Positions 53,039 to 61,716 are shown, counted from the first letter of the stretch. The stretch is 64,000 nucleotides of DNA from Bacillus massiliigorillae (GCF_000380245.2 NZ_HG428743.1:123059-187058), one strand, 5' to 3'. Notes: generated by a model not told the origin, from the sequence alone. A program made the numbers and translations.

Positions 53039-53836
53039 TTATTTGATAGGTGCATAGATTTCTAAAAAGATACGTTCAAGCCCCTCTTCATAGGTGGTGA
53101 GTAAGATATTCACATACACTAATCCTAAAAACTCATATCCCTTTTCTACTACTGCTTTTCTTAAACGATCTTCCACGGTATGATCAATATTTTTTCCTCC
53201 AGTTGACCATCTTCCATCTTCAATAACAGTGTAAAGACATTTTAGATGAGATAGAATTTCCCCTTCTATTTCTTGATGATTGTCTTCTACATTACTTACA
53301 ATGATAAACTTCTCTCCTATAATACCTTCTTCATTGAATCGAATGACTCTTCTTAAAGAAGTTAAGGTAACTGCTTGTTTTAAGCGATCTGTTTTCTTTC
53401 TTAAAATTTCGTATTCATCATAATCAGTGAAATGTTCTAATTCTCCTTTTATTTCTAAAGGCTTCATTTCTTTTAGCGTATATTCTCCTAAGAATTGTTT
53501 TACTTTTTTACAATCCTCTTTTACCTTCTGAAGCTTTTTCAAAAGAAGCCTTTTATATTCAATTTCCTCTAAAATATCTTGTTCTTTTTCTTCTAATAAT
53601 GACTGTATTCCGTCTACACTCTTACTTTTTCTTAATTCCTGGATTTTTTTTATTTCAATATCCATTTCTCGATAGAAATTGATTGTTGTAATATCATATA
53701 TATCAAAATGATTATACTTTCTATACCCATTCTCAATGTCTTGCTGAGGCTTTACTAATTCCTTTTCCTCATAGAATTTTAACGTATCTCTTGTTATACC
53801 TAAAAACTTTGCTACTTGACCAATTGTGTACATTGT
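53039..53836 (-). CDS. MerR-family regulator with GyrI-like effector domain
   Basis: 265 residues from the ATG at 53836 (AAAAGGAGAG upstream); the longer frame overlaps the preceding gene. The MerR winged HTH (MYTIGQVAKFLGITRDTLKF, then EKELVKPQQDIENGYRKYN) is followed by a coiled linker and a C-terminal effector domain ending in IFLEIYAPIK. This is the BmrR/BltR layout, sensing hydrophobic cations. The probable target is the operon with the CPBP protease. Confidence 0.87.
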   Translation of the reverse strand, partial: TMYTIGQVAKFLGITRDTLKFYEEKELVKPQQDIENGYRKYNHFDIYDITTINFYREMDIEIKKIQELRKSKSVDGIQSLLEEKEQDILEEIEYKRLLLKKLQKVKEDCKKVKQFLGEYTLKEMKPLEIKGELEHFTDYDEYEILRKKTDRLKQAVTLTSLRRVIRFNEEGIIGEKFIIVSNVEDNHQEIEGEILSHLKCLYTVIEDGRWSTGGKNIDHTVEDRLRKAVVEKGYEFLGLVYVNILLTTYEEGLERIFLEIYAPIK

Positions 53837-53853
53837 ACTCTCCTTTTCTAATG

Positions 53854-54195
53854 CTACTTGGCTACTTTCATCAATAAAAAACAAATCAAATAAGAAACAT
53901 TAGTGACCCCAAACAAAGCAAAAATCCCAGGCGTTCCGACTAAATATAAGCTAATTGGTAATGAACTTAAAAATGCAAGCAACATTAAGCTCTTTTGGAA
54001 TCTTAGAGTTGCGCTGATAGCTAAGCATGCAGGAAGAAATAACAGTAAAAATGTTATTAGCTTAGTATCGTAGTTAGTTGGACTAGAATAAATAGTAAAG
54101 TAATTAAGGATAATCCATAAACAAATACTAAAAAGACCTGAAAATACTCCTAAAATTTTGACCGTTAAGTTAATTCCAATCCCCTCCCTACTCAT
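53854..54195 (-). CDS. Membrane protein (about 105-113 aa)
   Basis: Four hydrophobic segments. The only clean ribosome site, AGGGAGGGG, lies inside the frame after the ATG at 54195, so the true start may be the rare ATT about seven codons in (54174). It ends 17 bases before the MerR regulator and is probably its operon leader. The family is not recognised. Confidence 0.6.
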   Translation of the reverse strand: MSREGIGINLTVKILGVFSGLFSICLWIILNYFTIYSSPTNYDTKLITFLLLFLPACLAISATLRFQKSLMLLAFLSSLPISLYLVGTPGIFALFGVTNVSYLICFLLMKVAK

Positions 54196-54297
54196 ATTTT
54201 ATCTGACAAATCAATGTTCCACTAACCTTCTTACAATTTTTACATAAATTACAATGGTTAAAAATGACAATCAATCACTCTTGATATAAAATAAAAA

Positions 54298-54311
54298 TGA
54301 CAATAGTGTCA
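54298..54311 (+). promoter_or_regulatory. Palindromic operator upstream of the TetR gene
   Basis: TGACAATAGTGTCA has perfect TGACA/TGTCA arms and lies between a TATAAA box (54285-54290) and the ribosome site. It is probably bound by the TetR product itself. Confidence 0.65.
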
Positions 54312-54336
54312 CTTTTATTTTTATGAGGAGGTACAT

Positions 54337-54996
54337 ATGCCAAAAGTAAGCCATGAATACGTCATAAAGAAGAAAGAAGCCATTTTAGAAGCAGCTTTAT
54401 CCGTATGCAAAGTTAAGCCACTCTATGAAATTACGATGAGAGATATCATTAAGGCTTCTGGAGTTAGCCAAGGAGGGATTTATCGCTATTATTCTGATAT
54501 AGATGAAATACTTGTTGCTATTATTAATCAATCTAATGCGAATGCGAACTATAAGCAGGCTATAGATGCCATTATTGAGAGCAGTAATACTCCTCAAGAA
54601 ACGATAGAAAAGCTGTTTGCTTTTCTCGGAAACTATATTAAAGAAAACTTATCAACGGTTGGCAAGATTCAATTTGAACTCACGATTCTTTTTGCTAACA
54701 ATCCGAAAAGGCAACAGAAAATCTTACCCCACATTACGGAAAATGAAAGCGGACAATACTTAATCAATCAATTGATTAATGCTATTCATGAAGGAATTTC
54801 TTTAGGTACCTTTCAATCTGAATTAGCACTCGAAGATTTATTTACTTTTATCATGACATCGATTGATGGAATTGTAAGAGATGTTGTTTTACAAAAATGT
54901 TATGGGATGTTCCGAAATGAGCAAGCACTCCTTGATGAAAATCGTCTAATGAATACGCTTTGCAAGTCTATACTATTACTATTGGGATCTAAATAA
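54337..54996 (+). CDS. TetR-family regulator, YfiR-like
   Basis: 219 residues. The TetR HTH (ITMRDIIKASGVSQGGIYRY, about 32-56) is followed by a helical ligand domain. The opening KVSHEYVIKKKEAILEAALS resembles B. subtilis YfiR. GAGGAGG lies 6 bases before the ATG. It is the first gene of a two-gene operon with the CPBP protease 12 bases downstream. A palindrome suited to autoregulation lies at 54298. Confidence 0.88.
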   Translation: MPKVSHEYVIKKKEAILEAALSVCKVKPLYEITMRDIIKASGVSQGGIYRYYSDIDEILVAIINQSNANANYKQAIDAIIESSNTPQETIEKLFAFLGNYIKENLSTVGKIQFELTILFANNPKRQQKILPHITENESGQYLINQLINAIHEGISLGTFQSELALEDLFTFIMTSIDGIVRDVVLQKCYGMFRNEQALLDENRLMNTLCKSILLLLGSK

Positions 54997-55008
54997 GGAG
55001 GAAAACCA

Positions 55009-55758
55009 ATGCTGAAAGAGGTAAGAAGGTTCCTTTTCTTTACGTTTTTTTCATCATGGTTACTATGGGGTACCTTAGCATTATTAACACAGTTTCATCT
55101 ACTTACATTTGGGTCGGCATTATCATATATATTATTTATTCTTGGTGGCGTGACACCTGCTATTTGTGAGATTTGGCTAAAAAAGAAGTATAGCTCGAAA
55201 GCAGAATTCACATCATTTATCGGTAATATCAAAAATCCTCGGTATCCATTCGTATGGTATGTATTGACGATTGGCCTTGCATTTCTGGCTTGTTTCTTGC
55301 CAACTCTTTGGGGTGGTGCAACTATGAAGAACCCTCTATATCTAGCATTCATTAATGTGCCAATCATGATAATCGGAGGTGGCTTAGAAGAGATAGGTTG
55401 GCGGGGATATTTACAGCCTACATTACAAAAAAGATGGTCACCATTCACAAGTACACTTATTGTCGGGGCGATTTGGGCAATATGGCATTTGCCGTTATGG
55501 TTTGTCGTTGGCTCCAATCAATTGAACATGAATTTTCTCTGGTTTACGTTGATTGCTTTGGCATTATCTTTTTTACTGACGGTCATTTATTTAGCTACTA
55601 AAAGTATTTTTCTATGTATGATCTTTCATGCCTTCATTAATTCATTTTGGGAAGTTTATATTCCAGAAACCAATGTTAGCTCAGCCTTATTAACACTATT
55701 GCTTGCACTGATTATATTTACCGCATTTGAAATCTATCGACAAAAGGCATCCGAATGA
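55009..55758 (+). CDS. CPBP-family intramembrane metalloprotease 2
   Basis: 249 residues with seven or eight hydrophobic segments, LEEIGWRGYL (EExxxR), IWAIWHLPLWF (His) and CMIFHAFINSFW (His/Asn), all the CPBP active-site blocks. AAGGAGG precedes the ATG. It is co-transcribed with the TetR gene, so it is expressed when that repressor is relieved. It is unrelated at close range to the copy at 52118 apart from the family motifs. Confidence 0.9.
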   Translation: MLKEVRRFLFFTFFSSWLLWGTLALLTQFHLLTFGSALSYILFILGGVTPAICEIWLKKKYSSKAEFTSFIGNIKNPRYPFVWYVLTIGLAFLACFLPTLWGGATMKNPLYLAFINVPIMIIGGGLEEIGWRGYLQPTLQKRWSPFTSTLIVGAIWAIWHLPLWFVVGSNQLNMNFLWFTLIALALSFLLTVIYLATKSIFLCMIFHAFINSFWEVYIPETNVSSALLTLLLALIIFTAFEIYRQKASE

Positions 55759-55782
55759 AGCTCATTCGGATGCCTTTTTCAT
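55746..55782. terminator. Terminator overlapping the end of CPBP gene 2
   Basis: GGCATCCGAATGA (55746-55758) pairs with TCATTCGGATGCC (55762-55774), followed by TTTTTC. The stop codon is in the left arm. Confidence 0.9.
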
Positions 55783-55803
55783 TTTAACCTCTATTTTTTA
55801 TTT

Positions 55804-56124
55804 TCATTCTTCCTCAAAAGTGGTAAGCAATCGATGGATATTTTCAAATGACACAAAACGTGATTCTCTATGAATTTCCTTTCCTTCATTAAAAAAGAGA
55901 ATCGTTGGGGCTGCATAAAGTAAGTATTGCCCAACAATTTCTTTCGATTCTTCTGATTGGACAAGATACAAATGCTCAAGCTGTGCTTCCGTTAGCTCCT
56001 GTTGTAGTCGATATAACACGGCTTCACATACCCCACAATTATTTGTCTTAATAAACACTATTTGCAATCCAGGCAAGTTTGCCACTTCTTGTAATTGTTC
56101 TAATGAAGTAATTTTCTCCAACAA
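55804..56124 (-). CDS. Thioredoxin-family protein
   Basis: 106 residues if started at the TTG at 56124, which has AAAGGA 7 bases upstream; a longer frame reaches 56157. The thioredoxin fold shows the redox pair in KTNNCGVCEAV (CxxC), and AAPTILFFNEGKEIHRE with the cis-proline. There is no signal peptide, so it is cytoplasmic. It is similar in size to the Bacillus YtpP/YusE type. The partner is unknown. Confidence 0.85.
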   Translation of the reverse strand: MLEKITSLEQLQEVANLPGLQIVFIKTNNCGVCEAVLYRLQQELTEAQLEHLYLVQSEESKEIVGQYLLYAAPTILFFNEGKEIHRESRFVSFENIHRLLTTFEEE

Positions 56125-56219
56125 AACCGCATCCTTTTTTCGTTCATCATATCTCAAAAAAGAATGGTTTCAAACTATTTCGTTCTCTTTGTTTGATTTT
56201 TCCTATACAAAAGAAAAAG

Positions 56220-56290
56220 ACTGTAGACGAATCCGAAACAATTCGAATTTGTCTACAGTCTGAAGCACCTGAACAATCAGGTGCTTTTAA
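56220..56290 (-). terminator. Two hairpins downstream of the ydaF-like gene
   Basis: GACTGTAGACGAA...TTTGTCTACAGTC (56220-56261) and GAAGCACCTGA...TCAGGTGCTTT (56263-56286). The first is followed on the minus strand by TTTTTCTTTTG. Confidence 0.7.
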
Positions 56291-56306
56291 ATGGGTTTTA
56301 ACGTTA

Positions 56307-56855
56307 TTAATCATTCTCTCTCCATTCTTCTGCTAAAACCCCATAAACGGTATGGTCAACAAAATGATCATAAAGCCATTCTGCTTGCCTAATGCTTCCT
56401 TCATTCATAAAGCCTAATCGTTCGGGAACGCTTCTGCTTTTTTTATTTTCCACAGCAGCTCGAATTTCCACTTTATTTAAATTAAGATGATTAAAAGCAT
56501 AGTTGGTCAATGCTTTGGCAACCTTGGTCATAATCCCTTTTCCTTGATATTCTTCGCCAAGCCAATATCCAATATATGCTGTCTTATTGGACCAATTTAT
56601 ACTGTTGAAGCCTGCCACTCCAACAATTTCTTCATTGAATAAAATAACGGTATTTAAACTTTTATTCTCAGCATAACCTTTTAAACATCCTTGAATAAAT
56701 TCTTTTGTATCTTCCACATTCTTGGTAAAGTCAAGCCAAGGCAACCATTCTCTTAAATGACTTCTTGATTGCTCCGTTAGTTCGAAAACTCTTTCAGTGT
56801 CATTCAATTCAATTAATTTTAATGAAACATTTTCATCAATCTTATGTATGAACAT
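56307..56855 (-). CDS. ydaF: GNAT acetyltransferase, YdaF-like
   Basis: 182 residues, matching B. subtilis YdaF (183) in length and motifs: AYIGYWLGEEYQGKGIMTKV (acetyl-CoA loop) and NKVEIRAAVENKKSRSVPER, LGFMNEGSI. RimL-type enzymes acetylate ribosomal protein L7/L12 or related amines; YdaF's substrate is not established. GGGGGGAG precedes the ATG. The symbol is by similarity and tentative. Confidence 0.85.
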   Translation of the reverse strand: MFIHKIDENVSLKLIELNDTERVFELTEQSRSHLREWLPWLDFTKNVEDTKEFIQGCLKGYAENKSLNTVILFNEEIVGVAGFNSINWSNKTAYIGYWLGEEYQGKGIMTKVAKALTNYAFNHLNLNKVEIRAAVENKKSRSVPERLGFMNEGSIRQAEWLYDHFVDHTVYGVLAEEWREND

Positions 56856-57041
56856 AATCTCCCCCCCATTTTACCATTTGTTCAATTTTACCATTTAAAA
56901 ACTAAATCCGTTACTATGAACGACAGCTCTTTATATTAAAGTAATACACCTTTTTAAAATAAACATCATATGCTATTGCACCTATTAGTTCAAAAATAAC
57001 CTATTTTTAGTTGAATAGAATTTCTAACAACAAATACGGGC

Positions 57042-57617
57042 CTACCAAGGAACTATCATAAGTTTTGGCCATTTTTCTCGCCATTTCTTTGCTTTATTAT
57101 CAAAGATTTCCTTAGTTATCATCAGTTTATTTGGTCTCACTACCATTGAAAATAAATCATCCAAATCGTAAGGCGCGTAGATTTTATATGAACCATCTTG
57201 TTCTTCCCTTAATCCCAGAGCAGTTGCAGTGGTTGGCCAACTATCTATTGCTTCTTCAAGAGAGTCGTATGGCTTTATGGAAAAGCCAAACTTATTCTCA
57301 TACCAAAGGTGTACTCTTGCCTGGTTTTTCACATCTAGCTTAAATTGAAAATCTCCGAGTCGATTTAACAATTTATCTTTGAGAATCTTCTCACTTTCAG
57401 AAGTTATATCTTCAGATTCATAATAAACTATATCAATGTCTGAAATTCCATATTCAAGAGGATAGCCAGAAATGTCATTCCATACTGTGTTTGTGATACA
57501 ACCTGCACCAACATAATATTCAAAAGGTAGATTTAATTCTTTAAGAACCTTCAAAACTCTAATTAATGGTTCATTCTTTGATATCGTCTCTACTAATAAG
57601 TCTCCATATACTTTCAT
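57042..57617 (-). CDS. Nucleotidyltransferase-family protein (NTP_transf_6 type)
   Basis: 191 residues with the family pattern YYVGAGCITNTVWNDISGYP, SDIDIVYYESEDIT (metal-binding DxD), KNQARVHLWYENKFG, DSWPTTATALGLREEQDG and DLDDLFSMVVRPNK. These proteins (formerly DUF925) have a polymerase-beta fold; the substrate is unknown. AGGAGG lies 8 bases before the ATG. Confidence 0.85.
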   Translation of the reverse strand: MKVYGDLLVETISKNEPLIRVLKVLKELNLPFEYYVGAGCITNTVWNDISGYPLEYGISDIDIVYYESEDITSESEKILKDKLLNRLGDFQFKLDVKNQARVHLWYENKFGFSIKPYDSLEEAIDSWPTTATALGLREEQDGSYKIYAPYDLDDLFSMVVRPNKLMITKEIFDNKAKKWREKWPKLMIVPW

Positions 57618-57699
57618 ATTTGCCTCCTGTTAGAAAACTTGCACTAACATACCCCTGTACCATAAGAAGTTCAAGATAAAAGAGCGTTAATCCTTCTTG

Positions 57700-57742
57700 G
57701 ATCCACGCATCTGTTTGTTTAAGTGCATTCTTTCACAACCTG
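57700..57742 (+). repeat. Partial bcr-like repeat (right end only)
   Basis: GCATCTGTTTGTTTAAGTGC and TTCACAACC repeat the right end of copy C (GCACCTGTTTGTTTAAATGT...TTCACAAAC). Similar right-end traces, GCTATTGCACC...TAGTTCAA, lie at 56968 and 58367. Confidence 0.45.
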
Positions 57743-57796
57743 TTTTACACTTTAAAAATATATAAGTACTTTGACAAGTATTCTAAAAGTTTTAGC

Positions 57797-58219
57797 CTAT
57801 TTTACTCGTTGAAACATAGGGTGATTCTCTTTAAATTGAACTAAATCCCATAAGTTTCCGTATAAATCTTTGAATACGCAAACAATACCATATGGTTGTT
57901 CTTTTGGTTCTCTAACAAATTCAATTCCATTTGCTATCATTTCATTATAATCTCTCCAAAAGGCATCCGTCCCAAGGAATAGAAAAACTCTCCCTCCTGC
58001 TTGATTTCCAATAAATGATATTTGTTCAGATTTTGAAGCCTTTGCAAGTAATATTGTAGTTCCAGACGAGCCAGGTGGAGATACTACTCCCCAGCGTTTA
58101 TCTTGCTCTGGTTAATACGTATCTTCAATTAACTTGAAATAAAGTTTTTTCGTGTAAAACTCAATAGCTTCATCATAATCTTGAACAACCAAAGCAATAT
58201 GTACAACAGATTGTATCAT
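57797..58219 (-). pseudogene. VOC-family protein gene with an in-frame stop
   Basis: A full-length VOC frame of 141 codons: MIQSVVHIALVVQDYDEAIE, then FYTKKLYFKLIEDTY, TAA (58112-58114), PEQDKRWGVVSPPGSSGTT, and on to GIVCVFKDLYGNLWDLVQF and a TAG at 57797. Everything but codon 36 is intact, so one C-to-T change (CAA to TAA) would explain it. The ATG lies behind AAGGGG. It may be recent loss or a sequencing error. Confidence 0.85.
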
Positions 58220-58505
58220 TTTATTACCCCTTCTTTCTTTGTAAAGCACAAGCCTTACAGCATGTTTATCTTTGCAAATTTTTTCTGATAAATTATATCA
58301 ATAATATAAAATTGTTGAAATATTAATTTATTTAATGTTTTTTATTGAGCTAAACTCCTCTGTTATTATGCTATTGCACCAGATAGTTCAACACTTTGTT
58401 ACAAAAATAAATGAAAAAAATATGAAAACCAGTTCAATCATCAGTAATTAAAGTGAAAATATGTTAGAATGTTTTTTTATGTTTGATTTAAAAGGAGTGT
58501 ACTTA

Positions 58506-59039
58506 GTGGGTTTAGAAAAAAAGAAGAAAAAACCATTTTATAAAAAATGGTGGGTTTGGTTAATTGCAATTATATTGATTGTAGCAGTGGCTACCTCTGG
58601 AGAAAATGAGGATGATAAGGCTACTAATTCTACTGATGGAAAAGAAACAAGTGCAGTTAATGATACTAAAAATGTTAATGATACTAAAAATAATGAACAA
58701 ACAAAAGAAGAAACAACTACTAAAGAACCAAGTGTTTCAAGAGAATTTAGTTCTGCATTAAAGAAAGCAAAGACATATGCCAAGACAATGAGTATGTCAA
58801 AGAGCGCTATTTATGACCAATTAGTTTCTGAATATGGAGAACAGTTCCCTGCTGATGCGGCTCAATATGCTATTGATAATCTTGAATTTGATTGGAAAAC
58901 AAATGCATTAAAGAAGGCAAAGACATATGCTGATAGTATGGATATGTCAAAGAATGCCATTTATGACCAATTAGTTTCTGAACATGGAGAAAAATTCACT
59001 CCAGAAGAAGCTCAATATGCAGTAGATAATTTAGAGTAA
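58506..59039 (+). CDS. Membrane-anchored Ltp-domain protein
   Basis: 177 residues from the GTG at 58506 behind AAAGGAGTG. Lysine-rich front (KKKKKPFYKKWW), one membrane helix (about 18-33), an Asn/Thr/Lys/Glu-rich linker, then two tandem repeats of about 48 residues (ALKKAKTYAKTMSMSKSAIY, then DQLVSEYGEQFPADAAQYAI). This repeat is the Ltp domain (PF07553) of the phage TP-J34 lipoprotein that blocks phage DNA injection. Here it is helix-anchored rather than a lipoprotein. Phage exclusion is plausible, not shown. Confidence 0.88.
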   Translation: MGLEKKKKKPFYKKWWVWLIAIILIVAVATSGENEDDKATNSTDGKETSAVNDTKNVNDTKNNEQTKEETTTKEPSVSREFSSALKKAKTYAKTMSMSKSAIYDQLVSEYGEQFPADAAQYAIDNLEFDWKTNALKKAKTYADSMDMSKNAIYDQLVSEHGEKFTPEEAQYAVDNLE

Positions 59040-59045
59040 TAAAAT

Positions 59046-59098
59046 AATTTTAACTAAAAAGAGTAGCAGTTTTTGCTACTCTTTTTAGTTAAAATTAT
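59046..59098 (+). terminator. Terminator of the Ltp gene
   Basis: A perfect 22-bp inverted repeat (59046-59067 and 59075-59096; arms AATTTTAACTAAAAAGAG.. and ..CTCTTTTTAGTTAAAATT), with a T-rich right arm. It is unusually long for a terminator. Confidence 0.85.
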
Positions 59099-59244
59099 TC
59101 AATTATTCCCTATTCATTACACTTTAACTCTAGTTCTTCATATTTCCATTTATCCATCTTCTCTTATTCTTGCAGTCGATCTTCTTCAGCCTTTCAGCAT
59201 ACGGAAATTTTAGTAAGTATATTAAAATCAATGCAATAGGACAT

Positions 59245-59510
59245 GCTTTATTTTCCTATGACAGCCGAGAAGTGTTACAATGCTTGCCATTTTTATAATG
59301 GTGTGACCATTCGTGTACCTGTTCCAGCGACCCAGCAGGATACTAGAGGATCAGTAGAAGAATGGCCCATTATGGAAGGAAGGAATGCGCCTATATGCGG
59401 CAGTCGCGTTGCAGGATGGTCATATTTTGGGAGATGCGGATGGTTATTTACGTTTCATTGATCGAGAAGGTCAAGAGGCTTGGCGCTATTTTGTCTTCAG
59501 CTATCCTGCC
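59245..59510 (+). pseudogene. Degenerate fragment resembling a PQQ-type beta-propeller repeat
   Basis: Frame pieces read CYNACHFYNGVTIRVPVPAT and, shifted, LYAAVALQDGHILGDADGYL, RFIDREGQEAWRYFV, the usual DGxL..xDxxGxxxWR propeller repeat. There is no start, the frames shift, and a bcr-like left end (CTATCCTGCCTG, 59504) follows. The GC content is higher than nearby DNA. Confidence 0.45.
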
Positions 59511-59706
59511 TGTTACCAGCATAAAAAATCATAATAAACACTCTTACTATTTTGTTTCCCATTTTTCATACAAACTTTGAATTACCCTATTAACCAACAA
59601 GCCCATTGAGCTAATTTTTATAAAACCAAAAATGAATAAGCTTCATATTTGATATGACATGCATAAATTATTAAAGTACGAATTAAATAAAATGGTTGTG
59701 AAAAAA

Positions 59707-59991
59707 ATGAATTATTATCAACTTAATCCACAAGTATACTTTCCAAACAGTTCAATATATACAAATTATGCTTTCCCATCTCAACCACTTGATCCACCAA
59801 CCGGTCCTGTTGGTGCAGGAATAGGCCATGTTGGAGGAGGTCATGTCGGAGGAGGCCATGTTTCTGCTGGAGGGTTACCATCTGGCGGTTGGTCTCCTGG
59901 AGGCGGATGGCTTCCTTCAAGTAGCTGGCAACAAGGATATCCATGGTACCCTTGGTACCCTATATGGCGGTATCCTATTGTAGGATGGTAA
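59707..59991 (+). CDS. Gly/Pro/Trp-rich probable spore-surface protein 1 (94 aa)
   Basis: Starts at MNYYQLNPQVYFPN (ATG at 59707). Low-complexity: GPVGAGIGHVGGGHVGGGHV, then the shared block SPGGGWLPSSSW and an aromatic tail (QQGYPWYPWYPIWRYPIVGW). It has no signal peptide, membrane helix or cysteine. It shares the central block and small size with the genes at 60613 and 63010. A spore-coat or crust role is inferred from composition. The ribosome site is weak (GGTTGTG). Confidence 0.75.
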   Translation: MNYYQLNPQVYFPNSSIYTNYAFPSQPLDPPTGPVGAGIGHVGGGHVGGGHVSAGGLPSGGWSPGGGWLPSSSWQQGYPWYPWYPIWRYPIVGW

Positions 59992-60057
59992 AGTACCAAT
60001 CTATTCATCTCTGAGGTGCTTCTGTTAAGGAAACATCTCTTCTTTTTTATACACTTT

Positions 60058-60420
60058 CTAAAGGAAAGAATCATTAATCGCTTGAATAGCTAATTCCAAC
60101 GCTTTAATTCTTCTATCTAAAAGCGTTCTTTGGGGACTACCAGCCTTTAACTTAACATAGGCCTTCTCAATGGAAGGTAATAAACCAGTAAGAACATTGT
60201 GAGCTTCTGCTAACTCTTCCTGGGTGTAATGATAGCTTTTTTGATCCCAAGCACTTTCTAGCACTGCTAAACCGATGCAAACAGCTTTGAGCCGTTTCTT
60301 TACTAAGGTAGTATTTGCGCCTTTCTCAGTCATCTGAAATAAGGCATTTTCGAGCTTACGGATTGTTGATTGAAAAGATTTTATTGATTCCAATTTATCT
60401 ATATTTGATACTTTTTCCAT
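60058..60420 (-). CDS. Conserved helical protein of unknown function (120 aa)
   Basis: Almost wholly helical: IKSFQSTIRKLENALFQMTE, KGANTTLVKKRLKAVCIGLA and LLPSIEKAYVKLKAGSPQRT, with two internal look-alike halves (NTTLVKKRLKAVCIGLAVLE and QRTLLDRRIKALELAIQAIN). I recall similar proteins in Bacillus but no function. AGAGGTCAGG precedes the ATG. It is convergent with the spore-surface gene at 59707. Confidence 0.7.
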   Translation of the reverse strand: MEKVSNIDKLESIKSFQSTIRKLENALFQMTEKGANTTLVKKRLKAVCIGLAVLESAWDQKSYHYTQEELAEAHNVLTGLLPSIEKAYVKLKAGSPQRTLLDRRIKALELAIQAINDSFL

Positions 60421-60509
60421 TTAGTCCTGACCTCTCTACGTTTCCACATTGTTATTTTATAACATCGTTAAGAACCTAATTTCACTCGCAATATTTTAAC
60501 ATAAATCAG

Positions 60510-60612
60510 CCGAAGTACTTTGCATTTATCAATATGAATTGAACAAGTTTCATTTTCTGGACCAAGTTCATAGATTGATAATGTATGTGGAAAAATGGAG
60601 GTTGTGTAGAAA
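60510..60612 (+). repeat. Duplicated 5' region of the Trp/His-rich genes, copy 1
   Basis: From TTGCATTTATCAATATGAAT to the start codon, this segment nearly repeats at 62915-63009 (ACAAGTTTCATTTTCT, CCAAGTTCATAGA, GATAATGTAT, AGGTTGTGTAGAAA). CATAGATT could be a late-sporulation -10 (SigE/K type). Confidence 0.7.
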
Positions 60613-60915
60613 ATGACATATTACCAAGATATTTCGGAAGTAGCATATTCAAATGGTTTAATAGAAAAAAATTATTCTACTGTACCATCCCTTCCTTTTG
60701 ATCTATCAGATGGTCGCGTAGATGTAGGTCCTGTTGGCGTTGGTTCCGGTTGGTCACCTGGTGGGGGATGGCTTCCTGCAAGTAGTTGGGATCATTCGAA
60801 TGTACATCCGAGTCATCATTGGCACCAACATGTTCAATGGCATCCAACCCCACAATGGCATTCAGCTCCCCAATGGCATCCTAACACTTGGTGGCATCAT
60901 GGTATGGGATGGTAA
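60613..60915 (+). CDS. Trp/His-rich probable spore-surface protein 2 (100 aa)
   Basis: GGAGGTTGTG precedes the ATG. The N-terminal third (MTYYQDISEVAYSNGLIEKN, YSTVPSLPFDLSDGR) is ordinary. Then come DVGPVGVGSGWSPGGGWLPA and a tail of repeated WH units (SHHWHQHVQWHPTPQWHSA, PQWHPNTWWHHGMGW): 12 His and 9 or more Trp in the last 45 residues. This could bind metals. It is about 80% identical to the copy at 63010. Confidence 0.78.
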   Translation: MTYYQDISEVAYSNGLIEKNYSTVPSLPFDLSDGRVDVGPVGVGSGWSPGGGWLPASSWDHSNVHPSHHWHQHVQWHPTPQWHSAPQWHPNTWWHHGMGW

Positions 60916-61097
60916 TGAATAAACATCCTCTTAGAGTAGCACAATTATGGTGCTGCTTTTCTTTTCTTAAACATGGTCAGTCTTGTTTTATAAACCATAA
61001 AACAAGACATGTATACTTTTTATTAAAAAGTTTGGCTAAAGGAGCTATAACCTTTTCTAGGACCAAAAAAATCTTAGACTTCCACTGGCTTATCGAA

Positions 61098-61562
61098 CTA
61101 TTGTACTGAATGATGGGACTCTATATCAAAATCAACGTCTTGAATAAATTCGATAACCTCCCCATTTGGACTGTGGACTAGGGCATTTCTGATAAGAAGA
61201 GCAGGCTCTCCAAGAACCAAGTTGTCTGGTTCCACATAAGGCTTTGCCCCATTGGCAAGTGCCATTTGGAAAGCTTCGTCGACATCATCTACGTAAAACG
61301 CCATGTGCAGCATAGCCCCGTAAGCAACTTCATCTTCCGACTGTGCTTTCTTCCCTTGTGCTGGAATCACGGCATCATCATCGAAAACCTCAAGACACGT
61401 TCGGCCATCAGGTGAAATCAGCATCGAAGCTTCCTTAATTTGAAATGAAGGAAGGCTCCAATGATGTCCACGCTTGAAACCTAATGCTTCAATATAAAAA
61501 CGGATAGTTGCCGGATAATCTTTTGCCTGAATCGCAATATGAGCAAGACCCTTGATATTCAA
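61098..61562 (-). CDS. VOC-family protein
   Basis: 154 residues from the TTG at 61562 behind GGGGAGGT. VOC halves: LAHIAIQAKDYPATIRFYIE and LHMAFYVDDVDEAFQMALAN. The ends carry metal-ligand-like His/Glu (HIAIQ, VIEFIQDV). It is a glyoxalase/fosfomycin-resistance-like superfamily member with no clear reaction. It is divergent from the Lrp-type gene at 61717, its possible regulator. Confidence 0.85.
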   Translation of the reverse strand: MNIKGLAHIAIQAKDYPATIRFYIEALGFKRGHHWSLPSFQIKEASMLISPDGRTCLEVFDDDAVIPAQGKKAQSEDEVAYGAMLHMAFYVDDVDEAFQMALANGAKPYVEPDNLVLGEPALLIRNALVHSPNGEVIEFIQDVDFDIESHHSVQ

Positions 61563-61716
61563 ATATAACCTCCCCTTTCTGATGAATTCATTATAGAATA
61601 GTAATATAACAAAATACATACAATTAAAAAGGTAATTACCACATAACACCTTCGAAAAAGAAGGAATATACATATTTTTTATTTACTTTTCAAAAACACA
61701 TCAGGAGGAGTTATAT

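Noticed and set aside
59243..59580. Two overlapping 72-aa plus-strand frames
   Set aside because: They are alternative frames of a degenerate propeller fragment; neither has a proper start or a continuous family match.
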